Positions 34,330 to 45,277 of a stretch of 64,000 nucleotides of DNA are shown in pieces. The position numbers were made by a program, and so were the translations under genes. Position 1 is the stretch's first letter. Every line of letters begins with the position of its first letter. The DNA comes from Metaphire vulgaris. Lineage: Eukaryota > Annelida > Clitellata > Crassiclitellata > Megascolecidae. Location: the NCBI GenBank assembly GCA_018105865.1, contig CM030849.1, forward strand, positions 3,718,013 through 3,782,012. The letters run 5' to 3'. The notes under the pieces are model-generated. The model searched no databases. It was not told where the DNA came from and worked only from the letters and a program-made list of their open reading frames with translations.

Positions 34330-34905
34330 TACTACGAGTTGAATCGCCTGCAGTCGGTGCTGAATGCAGCTGCAAGGCTTGTCTTTGGTGCTGGACGTCG
34401 TGACCAACCACATCTCCCCCACTAACTCACCGGCTTCACTGGCTCAAAGTTCGAGAGAGAATTGAAGACAAACATTCTCTTCTTGCATTCAAGTCCATAA
34501 ACCAGATTGCTCCAGAGTACCTTCAGGAGTATTTCGTACCGACAACATCACGAAAGTTGCAACTGTCCCTGCGGTCCGATGCTCAAAGTCTTATGAAGAT
34601 ACCTCACTGTAAAACATCACTTGGTTCCAGGTCATTTGCAGCGTCAGGGCCAAAGACATGGAACGATCTACCGATAATTGTGAAATCATCCTGTTCTCCT
34701 GACATCTTTTAAGAAAAATCTCAAGACTTATTTGTTTAGAAAATCTTATTCTCTTCTGCCTTGGATTGTTTTCCATTCATTTTTTTATGACTGTTATTTT
34801 ATTTATTTTTTATTCGACTCTGTAATGTGCCCTTGCTCCTGACATTTTGGTAATATGGCACACAAGAAATTGTCAGTTTAATAATAATATCATTAATAAT
34901 AATAT
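34330..34905 (+). mobile_element. Second CR1/L2-type 3' end, abutting the first
   Basis: The plus strand encodes YYELNRLQSVLNAAARLVFG, a decayed middle, and FKKNLKTYLFRKSYS. A short AAT-type tail ends it near 34905. It starts directly at the tail of the previous copy, so one probably inserted in the AT-rich tail of the other. Confidence 0.75.
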
Positions 34906-35241
34906 TTTAAGATGACTTGATGGTTAATTATTGGAGGCTAGTAGAGAAGTTAATGCCTACCGGTATTTGAAATTATTTTACACCCTGCAAGTCACTAAGA
35001 TGTCGTTTAGGCTTCTGCATATTCCTGCATTGCTGTCTTGCAAACAAATGAGAACTGTTGAAAGGTAATTGATGTCAGTGACAGATTCTTATGAAACAAG
35101 CTGATGACAGTGTGCACAAATTTACTGTCACAAACAGACATCGAAAAGTTGTGCAGCATAGTGTAACTTATACTGATGTATTTAACATTTTAATTTATTT
35201 ATTCATACCTTTGATTTGTTGATTTTGTGTTATATTTAGCC

Positions 35242-35465
35242 AGATTGACTTGTAGATTTTGTGGCACTTGAAGTCCATACTGCATTCAAGAAATCAGATA
35301 AACTTATTGAATAAGAGAAGGAACGCTTATTTGGATTCTATGAAAGAGAGTCATCAATAATTAATTATCAATAATCACTATTTGATCCTTTCCTTTTAGA
35401 ACAGCTTCATTAATGCAGCATATTTAGCAAAATATTTTAAATTATTCTGGTTCTTCGCTGTGAAC
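35242..35465 (+). promoter_or_regulatory. Conserved 5' flank and splice acceptor of the zinc-finger exon
   Basis: GACTTGTAGATTTTGTGGCACTTGAAG...GGAACG and the acceptor GATCCTTTCCTTTTAG (AG at 35398-35399) are shared with the 42.5, 51.3, 56.0 and 60.3 kb copies. Exon sequence starting AACAGCTTCATTAATGC follows. This suggests a spliced 5' UTR or an upstream exon rather than an intronless gene. Confidence 0.6.
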
Positions 35466-36518
35466 ATGCAGAACGTCACAAAACCGAAAAGCTGTAATAC
35501 ATGTGGCAAAACATTTAGGAGCGTTACTGGACTGATAGCTCATGAAAGAATTCATACGGGAGAAAGACCTTATGCATGTGATATATGCAAGAAATCATTC
35601 AGTCAATTACAAAATCTGAAAGCTCATGAAAGAATTCATACAGGAGAAAAGCCATATGTCTGTAAAATATGCGGTAAGACATTCAGAAATTCAAAACCTC
35701 TTAAGATACATGAAAGAATTCATACGGGAGAAAGACCTTATGCTTGTGCTACATGCAAGAAATCATTCAGACGATTAGAAAATCTGAAAGTTCATGAAAG
35801 AATTCATACAGGAGAAAAGCCATATGTCTGTAAAATATGCGGTAAGACATTCAGTCGATCAGACGTTCTTAAGTGTCATGAAAGAATTCATACAGAAGAA
35901 AAGCCGTATCTCTGTGAATTATGCAGCAAATCATTCAGTGAATCAAGCAGTCTTAGGCAGCATAAAAGAAAGAGTCATGTAAACATTCATATGGGAGAAA
36001 TGCCGCATGTCTGTAAAATATGCGGTAAGATATTCGGTTATTTATGCAATCTCAAATGCCATGAAAGAATTCATACTGGAGAAAAGCCGTATCTCTGTAA
36101 AACGTGCGGTAAGTCATTCAGTCAATTAGGCAGTCGTACGAGTCACGAAAGAATTCATACTGGAGAAAGACCTTATGCTTGTGTTATATGCAAGAAATCA
36201 TTCAGTGAATTAGGAACTCTGAAAGCCCATAGAAAAATTCATACAGGAGAAAAGCCCTATGTCTGTAAAATATGCAGTAAGACATTCAGTCAATCAGGCC
36301 ATCTTAAGAGACATGAAAGAATTCACACAGGAGAAAAACCTTATGCCTGTGTTATATGCAGCAAATCATTCAGTGAATCGGGTAATCTTAAGAATCATGA
36401 AAGAATTCATACTGGAGAAAAACCATATGCCTGTTTTATATGCAACAAATCATTCTGCGAATCAGGCGGTCTTAAGAATCATGAAAGAATTCATATGGGA
36501 AAAGCCACATGTTTGTAA
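35466..36518 (+). CDS. C2H2 zinc-finger protein, 12 fingers (copy 1, plus strand)
   Basis: 350 residues from the first ATG of the exon. An upstream in-frame stretch is open back to the splice acceptor, so a longer protein is possible. After a short lead (MQNVTKPKS) come about 12 tandem C2H2 fingers joined by TGEKPY/TGERPY linkers. Finger 6 has an irregular H-x4-H followed by four extra residues. The protein ends oddly after finger 12 with MGKATCL: one finger linker has lost bases, so the frame exits. In the next frame the missing piece (EKPHVCKI..CRKSV) is still legible, as are remnants of later fingers to about 36660. It is probably a DNA-binding nuclear regulator. No KRAB, SCAN, BTB or ZAD domain is visible. 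Confidence 0.85.
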   Translation: MQNVTKPKSCNTCGKTFRSVTGLIAHERIHTGERPYACDICKKSFSQLQNLKAHERIHTGEKPYVCKICGKTFRNSKPLKIHERIHTGERPYACATCKKSFRRLENLKVHERIHTGEKPYVCKICGKTFSRSDVLKCHERIHTEEKPYLCELCSKSFSESSSLRQHKRKSHVNIHMGEMPHVCKICGKIFGYLCNLKCHERIHTGEKPYLCKTCGKSFSQLGSRTSHERIHTGERPYACVICKKSFSELGTLKAHRKIHTGEKPYVCKICSKTFSQSGHLKRHERIHTGEKPYACVICSKSFSESGNLKNHERIHTGEKPYACFICNKSFCESGGLKNHERIHMGKATCL

Positions 36519-36700
36519 AATAATGTGCAGAAAATCAGTTAACTATTTACTGTAAGCTATCTTAAACAGCATAAAAGTGCTCATAATGGCAAAATAGCAA
36601 GAAACCTTTTTTTATGTTTTGACTGTGCAAAGGATTTATTCAGTACTGATCTTTTCTTGCTTCTTCAATTTATAAGAGTGAAACACAAATGTAAACATGG
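36519..36700 (+). pseudogene. Decayed C-terminal fingers after the truncated stop
   Basis: Out-of-frame remnants of further fingers: SYLKQHKSAHNGK-like, then LFYVLTVQRI/CFDCAKDLF-like. They correspond to VCFDCGKGFNQKWM of the 41.3 kb gene. They show that the ancestor was longer. Confidence 0.6.
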
Positions 36701-37153
36701 CTTGTAAATCTTTTTTTCAATTATGATTTTTCACCAAAGCTGTAATGTAACTTTCTCTGTGACTATGACATGCTTATTTTTGTTTATCTTTGAAATTGAT
36801 AGTTTTAAGTGTACTAAAGAGTAGAGCAAGACCGAAGTTCGGCTTCGGCGCCGAATCTAAGGAAGCAGTCATATTCGGCCAACATTCGGCTTCGGCCTAC
36901 CAGTATCGCTTTCATAATGTTCAGATTCGGCTTTGGCCTTGACTAATAAGTATGAGTATCGGCCATAAGCCGAACTTTTGGCGTCATATAAATTACGACT
37001 GTGACAGGTTTTCGTTGTTATAAAGTCTTGCTTATGATGTTTACGTACACTCTCTCAAATTCAATTTCAAATGTTGAGTGACTGAGTAGCCTAACGAATA
37101 ATGTTCAATAGAGCCATTGTAGCATTTGCTTTTGATAGTTAACATAGACATTG
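36701..37153. other. 3' flank with a TTCGGC-rich patch
   Basis: About 36832-36980 repeats TTCGGC/GCCGAA words in both orientations (palindromic, MITE-like), but no target duplication was fixed. No gene seen. Confidence 0.45.
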
Positions 37154-37610
37154 CGGTATAGTGAATTAAAATGAATCCCCTTAAAGGTGAATCCCAAAGT
37201 CATTTTTATACATGTAATAAAGACTCCCATCTCTTTATTATATGTAGAATATTAACTTCCTCTGAATTTTTATAGCTCCCCTGTAATGATACGAAGTATA
37301 ATTTATAAAATGATTTCACGAGATATTAAATTTTGCAAAAGTACAAAAGATGAAGCTTCGTAAGTGAAATACAGTAATTAAACATGCAATAAGAGTAGCG
37401 TTTATGTAAGTGCAGAAAAAGTATCAATCAAAAGTATCAATCAAAAACATATAATATAAGAATCTGGAAACGTACAAATTTCATATACAAATGTGCTGTT
37501 TTTAAAAATTATTGTTGGCAGTAGAAATTCTATACAGGGATTTTTATTATACATGTAATAATGAGGTGGGATTCATTTTTTCAAGGGATTCATTTTAATT
37601 CACTACACCG
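37154..37610. mobile_element. Inverted-repeat MITE
   Basis: The left end has GTGAATTAAAATGAATCCCC and the right end GGGATTCATTTTAATTCAC, with a second GGATTCA/TGAATCCC pair inside. Non-coding. Its target duplication is not clear. Confidence 0.65.
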
Positions 37611-38101
37611 GTACATGTAAGAGTCTTAAATTTATAAACTTGTATGCATAGATTGAATAATCTTTTCTCTAGTGTGAACTTTTACTAAGTCTGCTATATT
37701 ATTTTCTCATTGACTATAGCCTGTTTGCTTGTGTCTGTTTTTGTAGTTACTGTACTTAGTGAGTGCAATAGATAAGTTTAATTAAGCTTCTTTTTTCATT
37801 GTTTCTTTGTTTATTGTTTCTTGCTTTACATAAACTATTATGTTTAATTCTAATGAAAAATTAACTAAAAATATTTTTATCAACAAGTCATAAATCCTAA
37901 TGTAATTCTAAATGCTATTAATTTAAATAATGAAAATAAAAATTTTAAAATTGGAGACTTATGTGAAAATAAACTATCAATGCATGAAATTAACCATGAT
38001 CCTGATTTTAACAACTTAAGACTCAAAAACACTACTTTATCATAATTTAGAAGACAAACTGTATTATAGAAAATTTAAACTTTAATGAACCTCTCAATAT
38101 A

Positions 38102-38279
38102 CAGTAGAACCTCGTTATATCGAAGTTCAAGGGACCGTGATAAATACTTCGATATCTGAGGTTCGATATATCCAATTCCTGTATCGTTAACACTGTTTTG
38201 GCGGGACCGGCGCTCAAACTTCGATATACGGTAAACGTGATTTCGATATAAGCGAGTTCGATGTAACGAGGTTCTACTG
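38102..38279. mobile_element. pogo/Tigger-type MITE
   Basis: Ends CAGTAGAACCTCGTTATATCG and its near inverse (CGATGTAACGAGGTTCTACTG) are flanked by TA on both sides (38100-38101, 38280-38281). 178 bp. The terminal sequence is characteristic of pogo/Tigger elements. It splits a decayed retroelement. Confidence 0.88.
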
Positions 38280-38299
38280 TAACACATATAAACTGCTGT

Positions 38300-38570
38300 A
38301 GTATTTACAGCAAAATGGATGACATTGAATTATTAAAATCTATTACAAATACTAAAATCATTGCAGTTACTAAAACATGGTTGGATTCTGAGATTGCTAA
38401 ACTAATAAATATGCAAGGTTTTAATTTTGAACATAAGGCTAGACCTACGTACAGTATACTAAAGGAGGTGGTGCGGAGGAGGTGAGGTGGAGGCTTCTTT
38501 ATAGATTCTAGCATTTTATATAATTCCATTGAATACATAAGAAAACAAGGAGAGAAACTATACTATATAA
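38300..38570 (+). mobile_element. Non-LTR endonuclease-domain remnant
   Basis: The plus strand reads ELLKSITNTKIIAVTKTWLD then FEHKARPTYS, matching the ALTETWLD block of APE-type endonucleases in CR1/Jockey-group elements. It breaks at GGGA and stops. The pogo-type MITE upstream appears to have inserted into it. Confidence 0.6.
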
Positions 38571-38811
38571 CTGCAATTGGTTTTGATTTGGAGTAGGTGA
38601 TTTGATTTGCGATTTGCCCAACACTGATATCTCTCCCCAAAATTAGTATATGTATGTATGTATGTATGTATGTGTGAGTGTATATATATATGCATGTTAT
38701 GTATATTGACTGTATACTGACTGATCCCTGGAATGACCTGGTCTTCTGTGAATGGATTTGAAGTACCATCGATTGTTCGCCTTGGGAATTGTAACTGGTG
38801 CTATAGAAGTG

Positions 38812-38812
<1 letters not shown>

Positions 38813-38857
<45 letters not shown>
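38813..38857. repeat. (ATT)n microsatellite
   Basis: Fifteen or so ATT units, possibly a retroelement tail. Confidence 0.95.
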
Positions 38858-38859
<2 letters not shown>

Positions 38860-39478
38860 ACTTGACCCAAACTTTACAATTCGTTGAATAAAATTGACCT
38901 TTCGTAACTTTGTAGAAATGTTTGTGCTTGTTGAATTGGGAGACAATTTTCTAGTTATTTCCTCACAGTTGTAGATTATGAAATTGTTTGTGTGAACCAC
39001 CTGACCTAAATAAGAAGCTACTATTTGGGCTCTGTAGTCCAGTTGACACTTGTGTGTCAATGACATCGCCTCATTCTTCACCTTTCTTTCATCATTTACC
39101 CTTGATGAAGAGATTTTGAACCATAATCTCATATTTTTATACAGAGATATTTTTACACCCCCTAACTCTCCCTATTTGAGGTCGACACCCCCCCCCTCTA
39201 AAAATGGTAATGTGACAATGGTATGCATACAAAATGCATACTAAATAGCCCTGAACACCCCCAAATGGAGAAATACACCCCCAACTTTTATCCTCGGTTG
39301 ACCTTTTTTGTGCTTGTCAGACTTTTTTAGACTTGATAACGTTTTTTGTGGTTTTTTTGCTTGTCAGCCTTTTTCGGTGGAGACTTCAAAATTCCGACAC
39401 CCCCTCCTGATTTTCCCGACACCCCCAAATTCACAATCCAAGAATTAACCATAAACATCCAGATCCCCCCATAATATA
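38858..39478. other. Gene-free interval, C-run rich
   Basis: 39140-39475 holds several ACACCCCC runs and GCTTGTCAG words, as in many hAT-like MITEs of this window. Ends and target duplication could not be fixed. Confidence 0.4.
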
Positions 39479-39890
39479 ATGGAAAAAGAAAAAAAATTTC
39501 AACAGTCATTGTATATCTGTTTTATAGACAACAGAAAGCGTTGGACTCCGCGCCTCATCAAAAATTACTGTATCGGTTTATTATGCTGGAGATGGGCTTT
39601 CCAACACAACTGGTTCAATTCCTTTAAAAAAAGTTGTGCAACAGCCAAAAAGGGTGCCATAACAATAAAGGGAACCGTCACAGCATGGTTCAAAATAAAA
39701 AAGGCTGTGAGACAAAGCTGTACAATAACCCCACACCTGTTCAAGGTGATAATGCGCATGACATTGGAGGAGTTGCAAGGGGGATGGAAATGTCAGCAGC
39801 GGTCAAGAAGAAACAGGATCGCCATTGCTGGAGAAAGGAAATTCAGGGTCTCATTTCAACTTTAGTTGAAGAAGGAAAAAATGATAAGAT
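39479..39890 (+). mobile_element. Non-LTR reverse-transcriptase fragment
   Basis: A 128-codon frame with YICFIDNRK (decayed FIDYxKAFD), FQHNWFNSFKK, TAWFKIKKAVRQSCTITP (the GVRQGCxLSP motif) and LFKVIMRMTLEEL. Likely RTE/L1-like. The catalytic FADD region is absent. Confidence 0.7.
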
Positions 39891-40448
39891 GATTAGGTAC
39901 ACAACCAATCCCACATTGCTCAAAAATCCTAATTCACCTATTTCAATTTTTCAAATGTTCATTTGCACCTTAAATCACCCATTAAGCTAACTATTTGAAG
40001 AAACATTAATGGTCTCTACAGCACTGACACATTTTTTCTACATCCGTTTTACCAGTAAACCAAAGTCATACCACCCCTGGATATCTTGCATGAATTGCAC
40101 AAGTTTTATACATTCCTGATGTCGCTTATATCATATTTGATATTCTTTCCTAGTAAGATTTTACCATTGCAGTTTGAAAGACTGAGATCTTCTTAAAAAT
40201 TTATTATTTAAGAATCAGTACATAGCCAAATTGTAGGAAACATTTACCGGTATTGCCTAATGCCATTACTTCATCCTCTAATGCAAATAATTGTGATTTG
40301 TCAATTTCTTCTTCAAATGCTTTGCTATATACACTACAATTTCATAGGCTCTTTTCATAAGTCACTTTCAAAATCTTTGTGACAAAATTTTTATTGCTTT
40401 CCAGATAGATCAGTCACTTTTAATTTTAAAGCAACAATTAATAAGAGT

Positions 40449-40765
40449 TAATAAAAATATTTATGCAAATACAAGATTCCAAATTGTGACAAATGCCAAA
40501 AAACATTCATCTAGAGAATCATGAAAAATTAAAAATATTTATGAAAATACAAGATTCCAAATTGTGACAAATGCCAAAAAACATTCATCTAGAGAATCAT
40601 GAAAAATTAAAAATATTTATGAAAATACAAGATTCCAAATTGTGACAAATGCCAAAAAACATTCATCTAGAGAATCATGAAAAATTAAAAATATTTATGA
40701 AAATACAAGATTCCAAATTGTGACAAATGCCAAAAAACATTCATCTAGAGAATCAAGAAATCATG
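40449..40765. repeat. 78-bp minisatellite, four copies
   Basis: The word ACAAGATTCC recurs at 40471, 40549, 40627 and 40705, a period of exactly 78 bases. The unit includes TTGTGACAAATGCC and CATTCATCTAGAGAATCATG. The 49.4 kb copy has a decayed set and the 54.0 kb copy one unit. Confidence 0.92.
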
Positions 40766-41337
40766 AAAAAATAACTCTTGAAGAAAATCAATGATGAGGT
40801 ATACAAAAATTTAACTCAAAGAAGAAAAAAGTGCAAAGTTTTATAACATGTTGAATCTGCCTATAGCTGATTATCTGGAAGAGAATTCAAATGCAGTTTT
40901 TAAATCAATATTGAAAATACTAAACAAAAATAACTTCATACTGATAAAATCTGACATCAATACTTAACACTTTGCAAAAAACTTTAAATTTTAACATTAA
41001 ATCAAAAATTATGTGAAAACACCTAAGACATTGCTTCCATTGACAAAATCAATAAAAGATATAAACATGTCAGAGGATAAAAGCACAAATATACTGATAT
41101 ACTGGTTTCAAAGGCAAAAATGAATACCATGAAATATTTAAATCTTCAGTATTCTATTAGGACACAATATTAAGAAACATTGATGTCATACAGTAATCAT
41201 TTATTTATCTGTTCAATAATGTCCAAACCACTTCAGACTGTCCCTTGTTAATTCATTTCTGTTTGTCTCTGCTGCATCATGTCTGCTCTGACCACTGATT
41301 TCATTCCACACAAGTCTGTGACAGTGAGAGTGAGAAA

Positions 41338-42468
41338 TCAAACAGCCAGAAAAATATAACTGTCATCAGTGTGATGAGAACAATGCTTCATAAAATTGGT
41401 TTCTTCTACAAACATTTCATCACAAAATGCACAGCCAAATGGTTTTATCAAAAAACAAGTCTTCTTTAGTCGTTTATCCCAGAGCATCACGCCAGACGAT
41501 TTCTTAGAAACTTTGCAATGATATCGTTTTTGACTGTGTTTTTGACTGTGATGCCTTCTGACCATCCATTTCTGATTAAATCCTTTGCCACAGTCAAAAC
41601 ATACAAAAGGATTCTTGCCAGTATGGGCATTTTCATGCTGTTTAAGATTGCTTAAATTACTAAATGATTTTCTGCATACTTTACAGACAAATGGCTTTTC
41701 TCCAGTGTGATTTCTTTCATGACTTTTAAAACTGCTAAAATTACTAAACGACTTTCTGCATACTTTACAAACAAATGGTTTATCTCCTGTGTGAATTCTT
41801 TCATGATTTTTAAGATTGCTTGAATTACTAAACGACTTATTGCATACTTTACAGACAAATGGCTTTTCTCCTGTGTGAATTCTTTCATGAGTTTTAAAAC
41901 TGCTTAAAAAACAAAACGATTTTCCGCATACTTCACAAACAAATGGTTTTTCTCCCGTATGAATTCTTTCATGATTTTTAAGATTGCTTGAATTACTAAA
42001 CGACTTATTGCATACTTTACAGACAAATGGCTTTTCTCCTGTGTGAATTCTTTCATGAGTTTTAAAACTGCTTAAAAAACCAAACGATTTTCCGCATACT
42101 TCACAAACAAATGGTTTTTCTCCCGTATGAATTCTTTCATGGCTCTTAAGATTACCTGATTCACTGAAAGACTTTCTGCATACTTTACAAACATGAGGCT
42201 TTTCTCCGATGTGAATGCTTTCATGGCTTTGAAGAGAAGATGATTGACTGAAAGATTTTCTGCATACTTTACAAACATATGGATTTTCTCCCGGATGAAT
42301 TCTTTCATGTCTTTTTAGATTACCTAATTGACAGAATGCTTTGCTGCATAATTTACAAACATACGGCTTTTCTCCCGTATGAATTCTTTCATGAGCTATC
42401 AGATGAGTTCTGTTGCTGAATGTTTTACCACACATTTTACAGCTTTTCGGTTTTGTGACGATCTTCAT
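41338..42468 (-). CDS. C2H2 zinc-finger protein, 12 fingers (copy 2)
   Basis: 376 residues from the ATG at 42468. A stop just upstream in frame rules out extension. It carries ten regular fingers with TGEKPF/Y linkers, an eleventh with an H-x4-H end (CFDCGKGFNQKWM), then a spacer and a final separate finger FGCAFCDEMFVEETNF. Fingers 5-6 and 7-8 are an almost perfect internal duplication (CEVCGKSF.FLSSFKTH + CKVCNKSFSNSSNLKNH), a sign of recent array growth. It is the only copy with both the complete array and the intact C-terminal finger in one frame. Likely a DNA-binding nuclear protein; target unknown. Confidence 0.88.
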   Translation of the reverse strand: MKIVTKPKSCKMCGKTFSNRTHLIAHERIHTGEKPYVCKLCSKAFCQLGNLKRHERIHPGENPYVCKVCRKSFSQSSSLQSHESIHIGEKPHVCKVCRKSFSESGNLKSHERIHTGEKPFVCEVCGKSFGFLSSFKTHERIHTGEKPFVCKVCNKSFSNSSNLKNHERIHTGEKPFVCEVCGKSFCFLSSFKTHERIHTGEKPFVCKVCNKSFSNSSNLKNHERIHTGDKPFVCKVCRKSFSNFSSFKSHERNHTGEKPFVCKVCRKSFSNLSNLKQHENAHTGKNPFVCFDCGKGFNQKWMVRRHHSQKHSQKRYHCKVSKKSSGVMLWDKRLKKTCFLIKPFGCAFCDEMFVEETNFMKHCSHHTDDSYIFLAV

Positions 42469-43140
42469 GTTCAAAGAGAACTAGAATAACTTCAAAAATG
42501 TTGCTAAATATGCTGCTATAATGAAGCGTGTATGTAAGCAAATGATCAAATAGTGATTATTGATAATGTTCTTCCATAGATTCCAAAAAAGTTCCTTCTC
42601 TTGTTCAATAAGATTATCTGATTTCCTGAATGGCAGCATGGATTTCAAGTACCACAAAATCTACAAGTCACCTGGCTATATATAAAACACAAAATCAATA
42701 AATCAAAAATATGAATAAATCAAATTGCAATGTCAAATACATGAGCATTAGTTAAACTATGCTGTAAAACTTTTCAATGTTTGAAGAACCGTTCCTGTTC
42801 TTTACGTTTTCACGTATGCTTATTCCGAAAATGACAATAGTTTCTGCATCTCACAGCATTTTCACAAAATGGACTTATAATTTTGGGGGCGAAAATTGCT
42901 GAAGAGTACGCATGCTTACCTTAGCCGAATTTTATCACTGCATAAATAATGTAAAATTCTGAAGAAGCCATGCTGCCGTCATATGAATTTTAACACTCAG
43001 TGGTTTGCATTATATGCATTAACTTGTCCAGTTGTGGTCTAGTGGTAAAAGTAACTAGATACAGGTAGACTTTTTAACTTCAATGGCCCAGAGGTTATAA
43101 AAATAGTGTTGACATCTCCTGCTGTATATGTGGCAGTTAC
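42469..43140 (-). promoter_or_regulatory. Conserved 5' region of the zinc-finger gene with a splice donor
   Basis: On the minus strand a donor AAG/GTAAGCATG (GT at 42919-42918) is kept in the 51.6 kb (51645) and 56.4 kb (56434) copies. It follows a short conserved stretch with an ATG (MASSEFYIIYAV... stopping just before the donor). It looks like a 5' UTR exon with a small upstream frame, spliced to the zinc-finger exon about 400 bases downstream. Farther upstream, TGGTCTAGTGGT (near 43030) resembles a tRNA A box. Confidence 0.45.
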
Positions 43141-43548
43141 ATTGTTAAAAGCAGCAACATAACATTAACTGCTTCGTTAAGCAGGGTACAAAGCATATTT
43201 TGGAATTAAACTTGGAGATCAGGACAAATCATAGGCTCTGCATAAAGTCTGTCACGACTTGTGTTGAATCGTTAAGACTTTGAACCCAAGGAAAAAAACC
43301 AGCTTGCCATTTGCCAGTGCTATGGTGTGATGAAATACTAAAGACCTCAACTTTGTTCATGTTATTTATTTATTTAACCCAATACAGTTGGCATGTAATT
43401 TAAAATTGTAGCAGCAAAAATATATAACACTTATTTGACTGATTTTCACTTGATTAGTTCAATGGCTAATTAATCTGTAAGTTTTGTAGAATGATGTGCA
43501 ACCATCAATACAATGGTAATCTTTCAGACTGGATGTACCATGGAAAAT
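43141..43548. other. Duplicated non-coding sequence
   Basis: Shared with 51865-52275 and partly with 56660-56900. Nothing else recognised. Confidence 0.4.
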
Positions 43549-43881
43549 AATAATAATCATCTTTATTCGTGACAAGCACAGCATAAAAAGTAGTACACAA
43601 CCAGTAGTACACAACCAAGGAAAACACAAATCAACTGAACAAAACTAAATAATAATAATAATAAAATAATAATAAAATAAACCTAATAATAAACAAATAA
43701 ACTAAGAAAAAACTTTACACAGTACAGCCTCTGCCCTCAGACAAATTCTAGTAATGCACTGAGCAAAGTACAGTGGCTTCTTCTCATATCTATTAACAAA
43801 GGACGCTTGTCGCTTTTCTACAATAGCATGCATACTATCCAAACCCGTCAGGACTCTGATATACTCGACATTATCTGCCTC
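43549..43881 (-). mobile_element. Non-LTR 3' end inserted only in copy A
   Basis: Absent from copy B, where CCATGGAAAATTGGTCGC is continuous. Flanked by AAAAT (43544-43548, 43882-43886). On the minus strand it ends CTTGTCACGAATAAAGATG then (ATT)n, a typical non-LTR 3' end with a poly(A)-type signal. Confidence 0.75.
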
Positions 43882-44049
43882 AAAATTGGTCGCTATGTTG
43901 CATTTCCGTTGTCGTCATTTCAGATTTTTAAATAAACTTATAGTTTGAAAAATCATAGTTCTTATGGGGTTTTTGACTCCTCTCGATCAATGAGGATACT
44001 GTTTATATAGTGCAATAATTTACTGTCATTTAGTTGTGGACTTATGCAG

Positions 44050-44620
44050 TAATAGGCGTGGTCACGAGGCAGGGGGGGCAGGCCCCTCTATTCGGACCGG
44101 GACCCATGATGAGATTCGTCCAAACCGGTGAGTAGCTAGGGAGTGTGTGTGTATCAGATCGAAGAGAACGCAATGTATCAATGCATGCAATGGATTTCAA
44201 AGATTTGGACAGTGGACACGACGACCTTTTTTGCTCGTTAACGGTTCTGGGCTGAAAAAAATGGCCATGTAACTCCTTTATTCACCAATTCTGGCTACGC
44301 CACTATAGGCAGTAAATCGTTATATTGAGCGGGCCATGTGGCCATTGTCCCATGGTACATCCGGGTCTTAAATAATATCCTCATTCCTATCATAATTGCG
44401 ATTTTAACAGACTTACATCAACATATCTTGTCAAATTATTAGTGTCTCACATGAAGAAACTCATTCGAGAAAAATCGCCAATAGTCAAATTTCAATCTAT
44501 TCGCAAAATATACCTTTAATTCAAACGCTGTAAAATGGCAACGATCAGAATGTTAAACAATGTTTCCCACAGAGTTCAAGAGCAGGACTCAAATTACTCA
44601 ATGTCGTAATATCCAATATG
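44050..44620 (+). repeat. Dispersed repeat (same family as 32-33 kb and 53 kb)
   Basis: Runs from the CACGAGGCAGGG patch through GATGAGATTCGTCCAAACC to CTCAATGTCGTAATATCC. The 32-33 kb copy is inverted and carries extra insertions. Confidence 0.7.
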
Positions 44621-44699
44621 GCGTATTAGCAATCCAATGACAAAACAAAATAGCTCTATTAAATCGACCTTGGTGAAACGCAAGATTAAAGCAATAAGT

Positions 44700-44900
44700 A
44701 AGTAAGCAAGAAATTTCTATAGCGCTGCCCGAAAGCTTGGCGCAGGGCACCTGCTTCCATGAGCGCTCAATCTAGGAAAAATCCAAAGTCCGAAATCCGT
44801 AGTCCGTGGTGGCCAAGGTTGTACATCCAGGTAGGAAGTCGCAGGAAAGTATTTTATGGAGGATTATAACAAGGTTTGCGGTGGATAGAATGCAGGCCTG
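44700..44900 (-). mobile_element. CR1/L2-type 3' end
   Basis: AAGTAAGTAAGCAAG (tail) then AATTTCTATAGCGC, the 3' UTR words seen in other copies. Also present at 53598-53790 in copy B, so it predates the duplication. Confidence 0.6.
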
Positions 44901-45214
44901 CAGCAGGGACGGATTAAGGTCCGAGTAGGCCTGGGGCTGCATATTTTAAGGGTCCTATTTTGGCAATTTTAAGGGATCTGTTTTTAAGGGGGCCTGTTTT
45001 TAAGAGGCCCATTATTAATATTAAGGAGCCTATATTAGGGGCTGTCCATTAGGCTCTACGTCGACAATTTAGGAGGAGGGGTTTGAAAATTTTTGACAGT
45101 TGTTGACATGGGGGGTCAAGAGAAGTTGACGTCAAGAATTTTACAATTTAAAAATAATCAAAAAAATAGGAAATTTCATGAAATACTACTTATTACAATG
45201 GAAAAATCATGGCA

Positions 45215-45221
<7 letters not shown>

Positions 45222-45272
<51 letters not shown>
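45222..45272. repeat. (AT)n microsatellite
   Basis: Lies at the left boundary of the internal duplication. The partner at 60783-60855 is longer. Confidence 0.95.

Positions 45273-45277
<5 letters not shown>

Larger units (their letters stand above)
40055..44938. repeat. Segmental duplication, copy A (zinc-finger locus)
   Basis: Near-identical to 48990-53842 from CTGGATAT...GCATGAATTGCACAAG to GTAGGCCTGGGGCTGCATAT, with the same order of the zinc-finger exon, 5' flank, dispersed repeat and CR1/L2 tail. Differences are a 333-bp insertion here (43549-43881), a larger minisatellite here, and an intact rather than broken zinc-finger frame. Confidence 0.88.

Noticed and set aside
40449..40765. CRISPR-like or satellite coding array
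   Set aside because: Direct 78-bp tandem repeat without variable spacers and without an open frame.
41652..42308. Second-frame proteins with MKEFxxEKxHxxVKYAE repeats across all zinc-finger loci
   Set aside because: They are shadows of the 84-bp finger period in another frame; they track the finger array and carry no independent support.
43021..43110. tRNA gene (TGGTCTAGTGGT A-box-like)
   Set aside because: No matching B box, no cloverleaf or acceptor stem; at most an old tRNA-derived relic.
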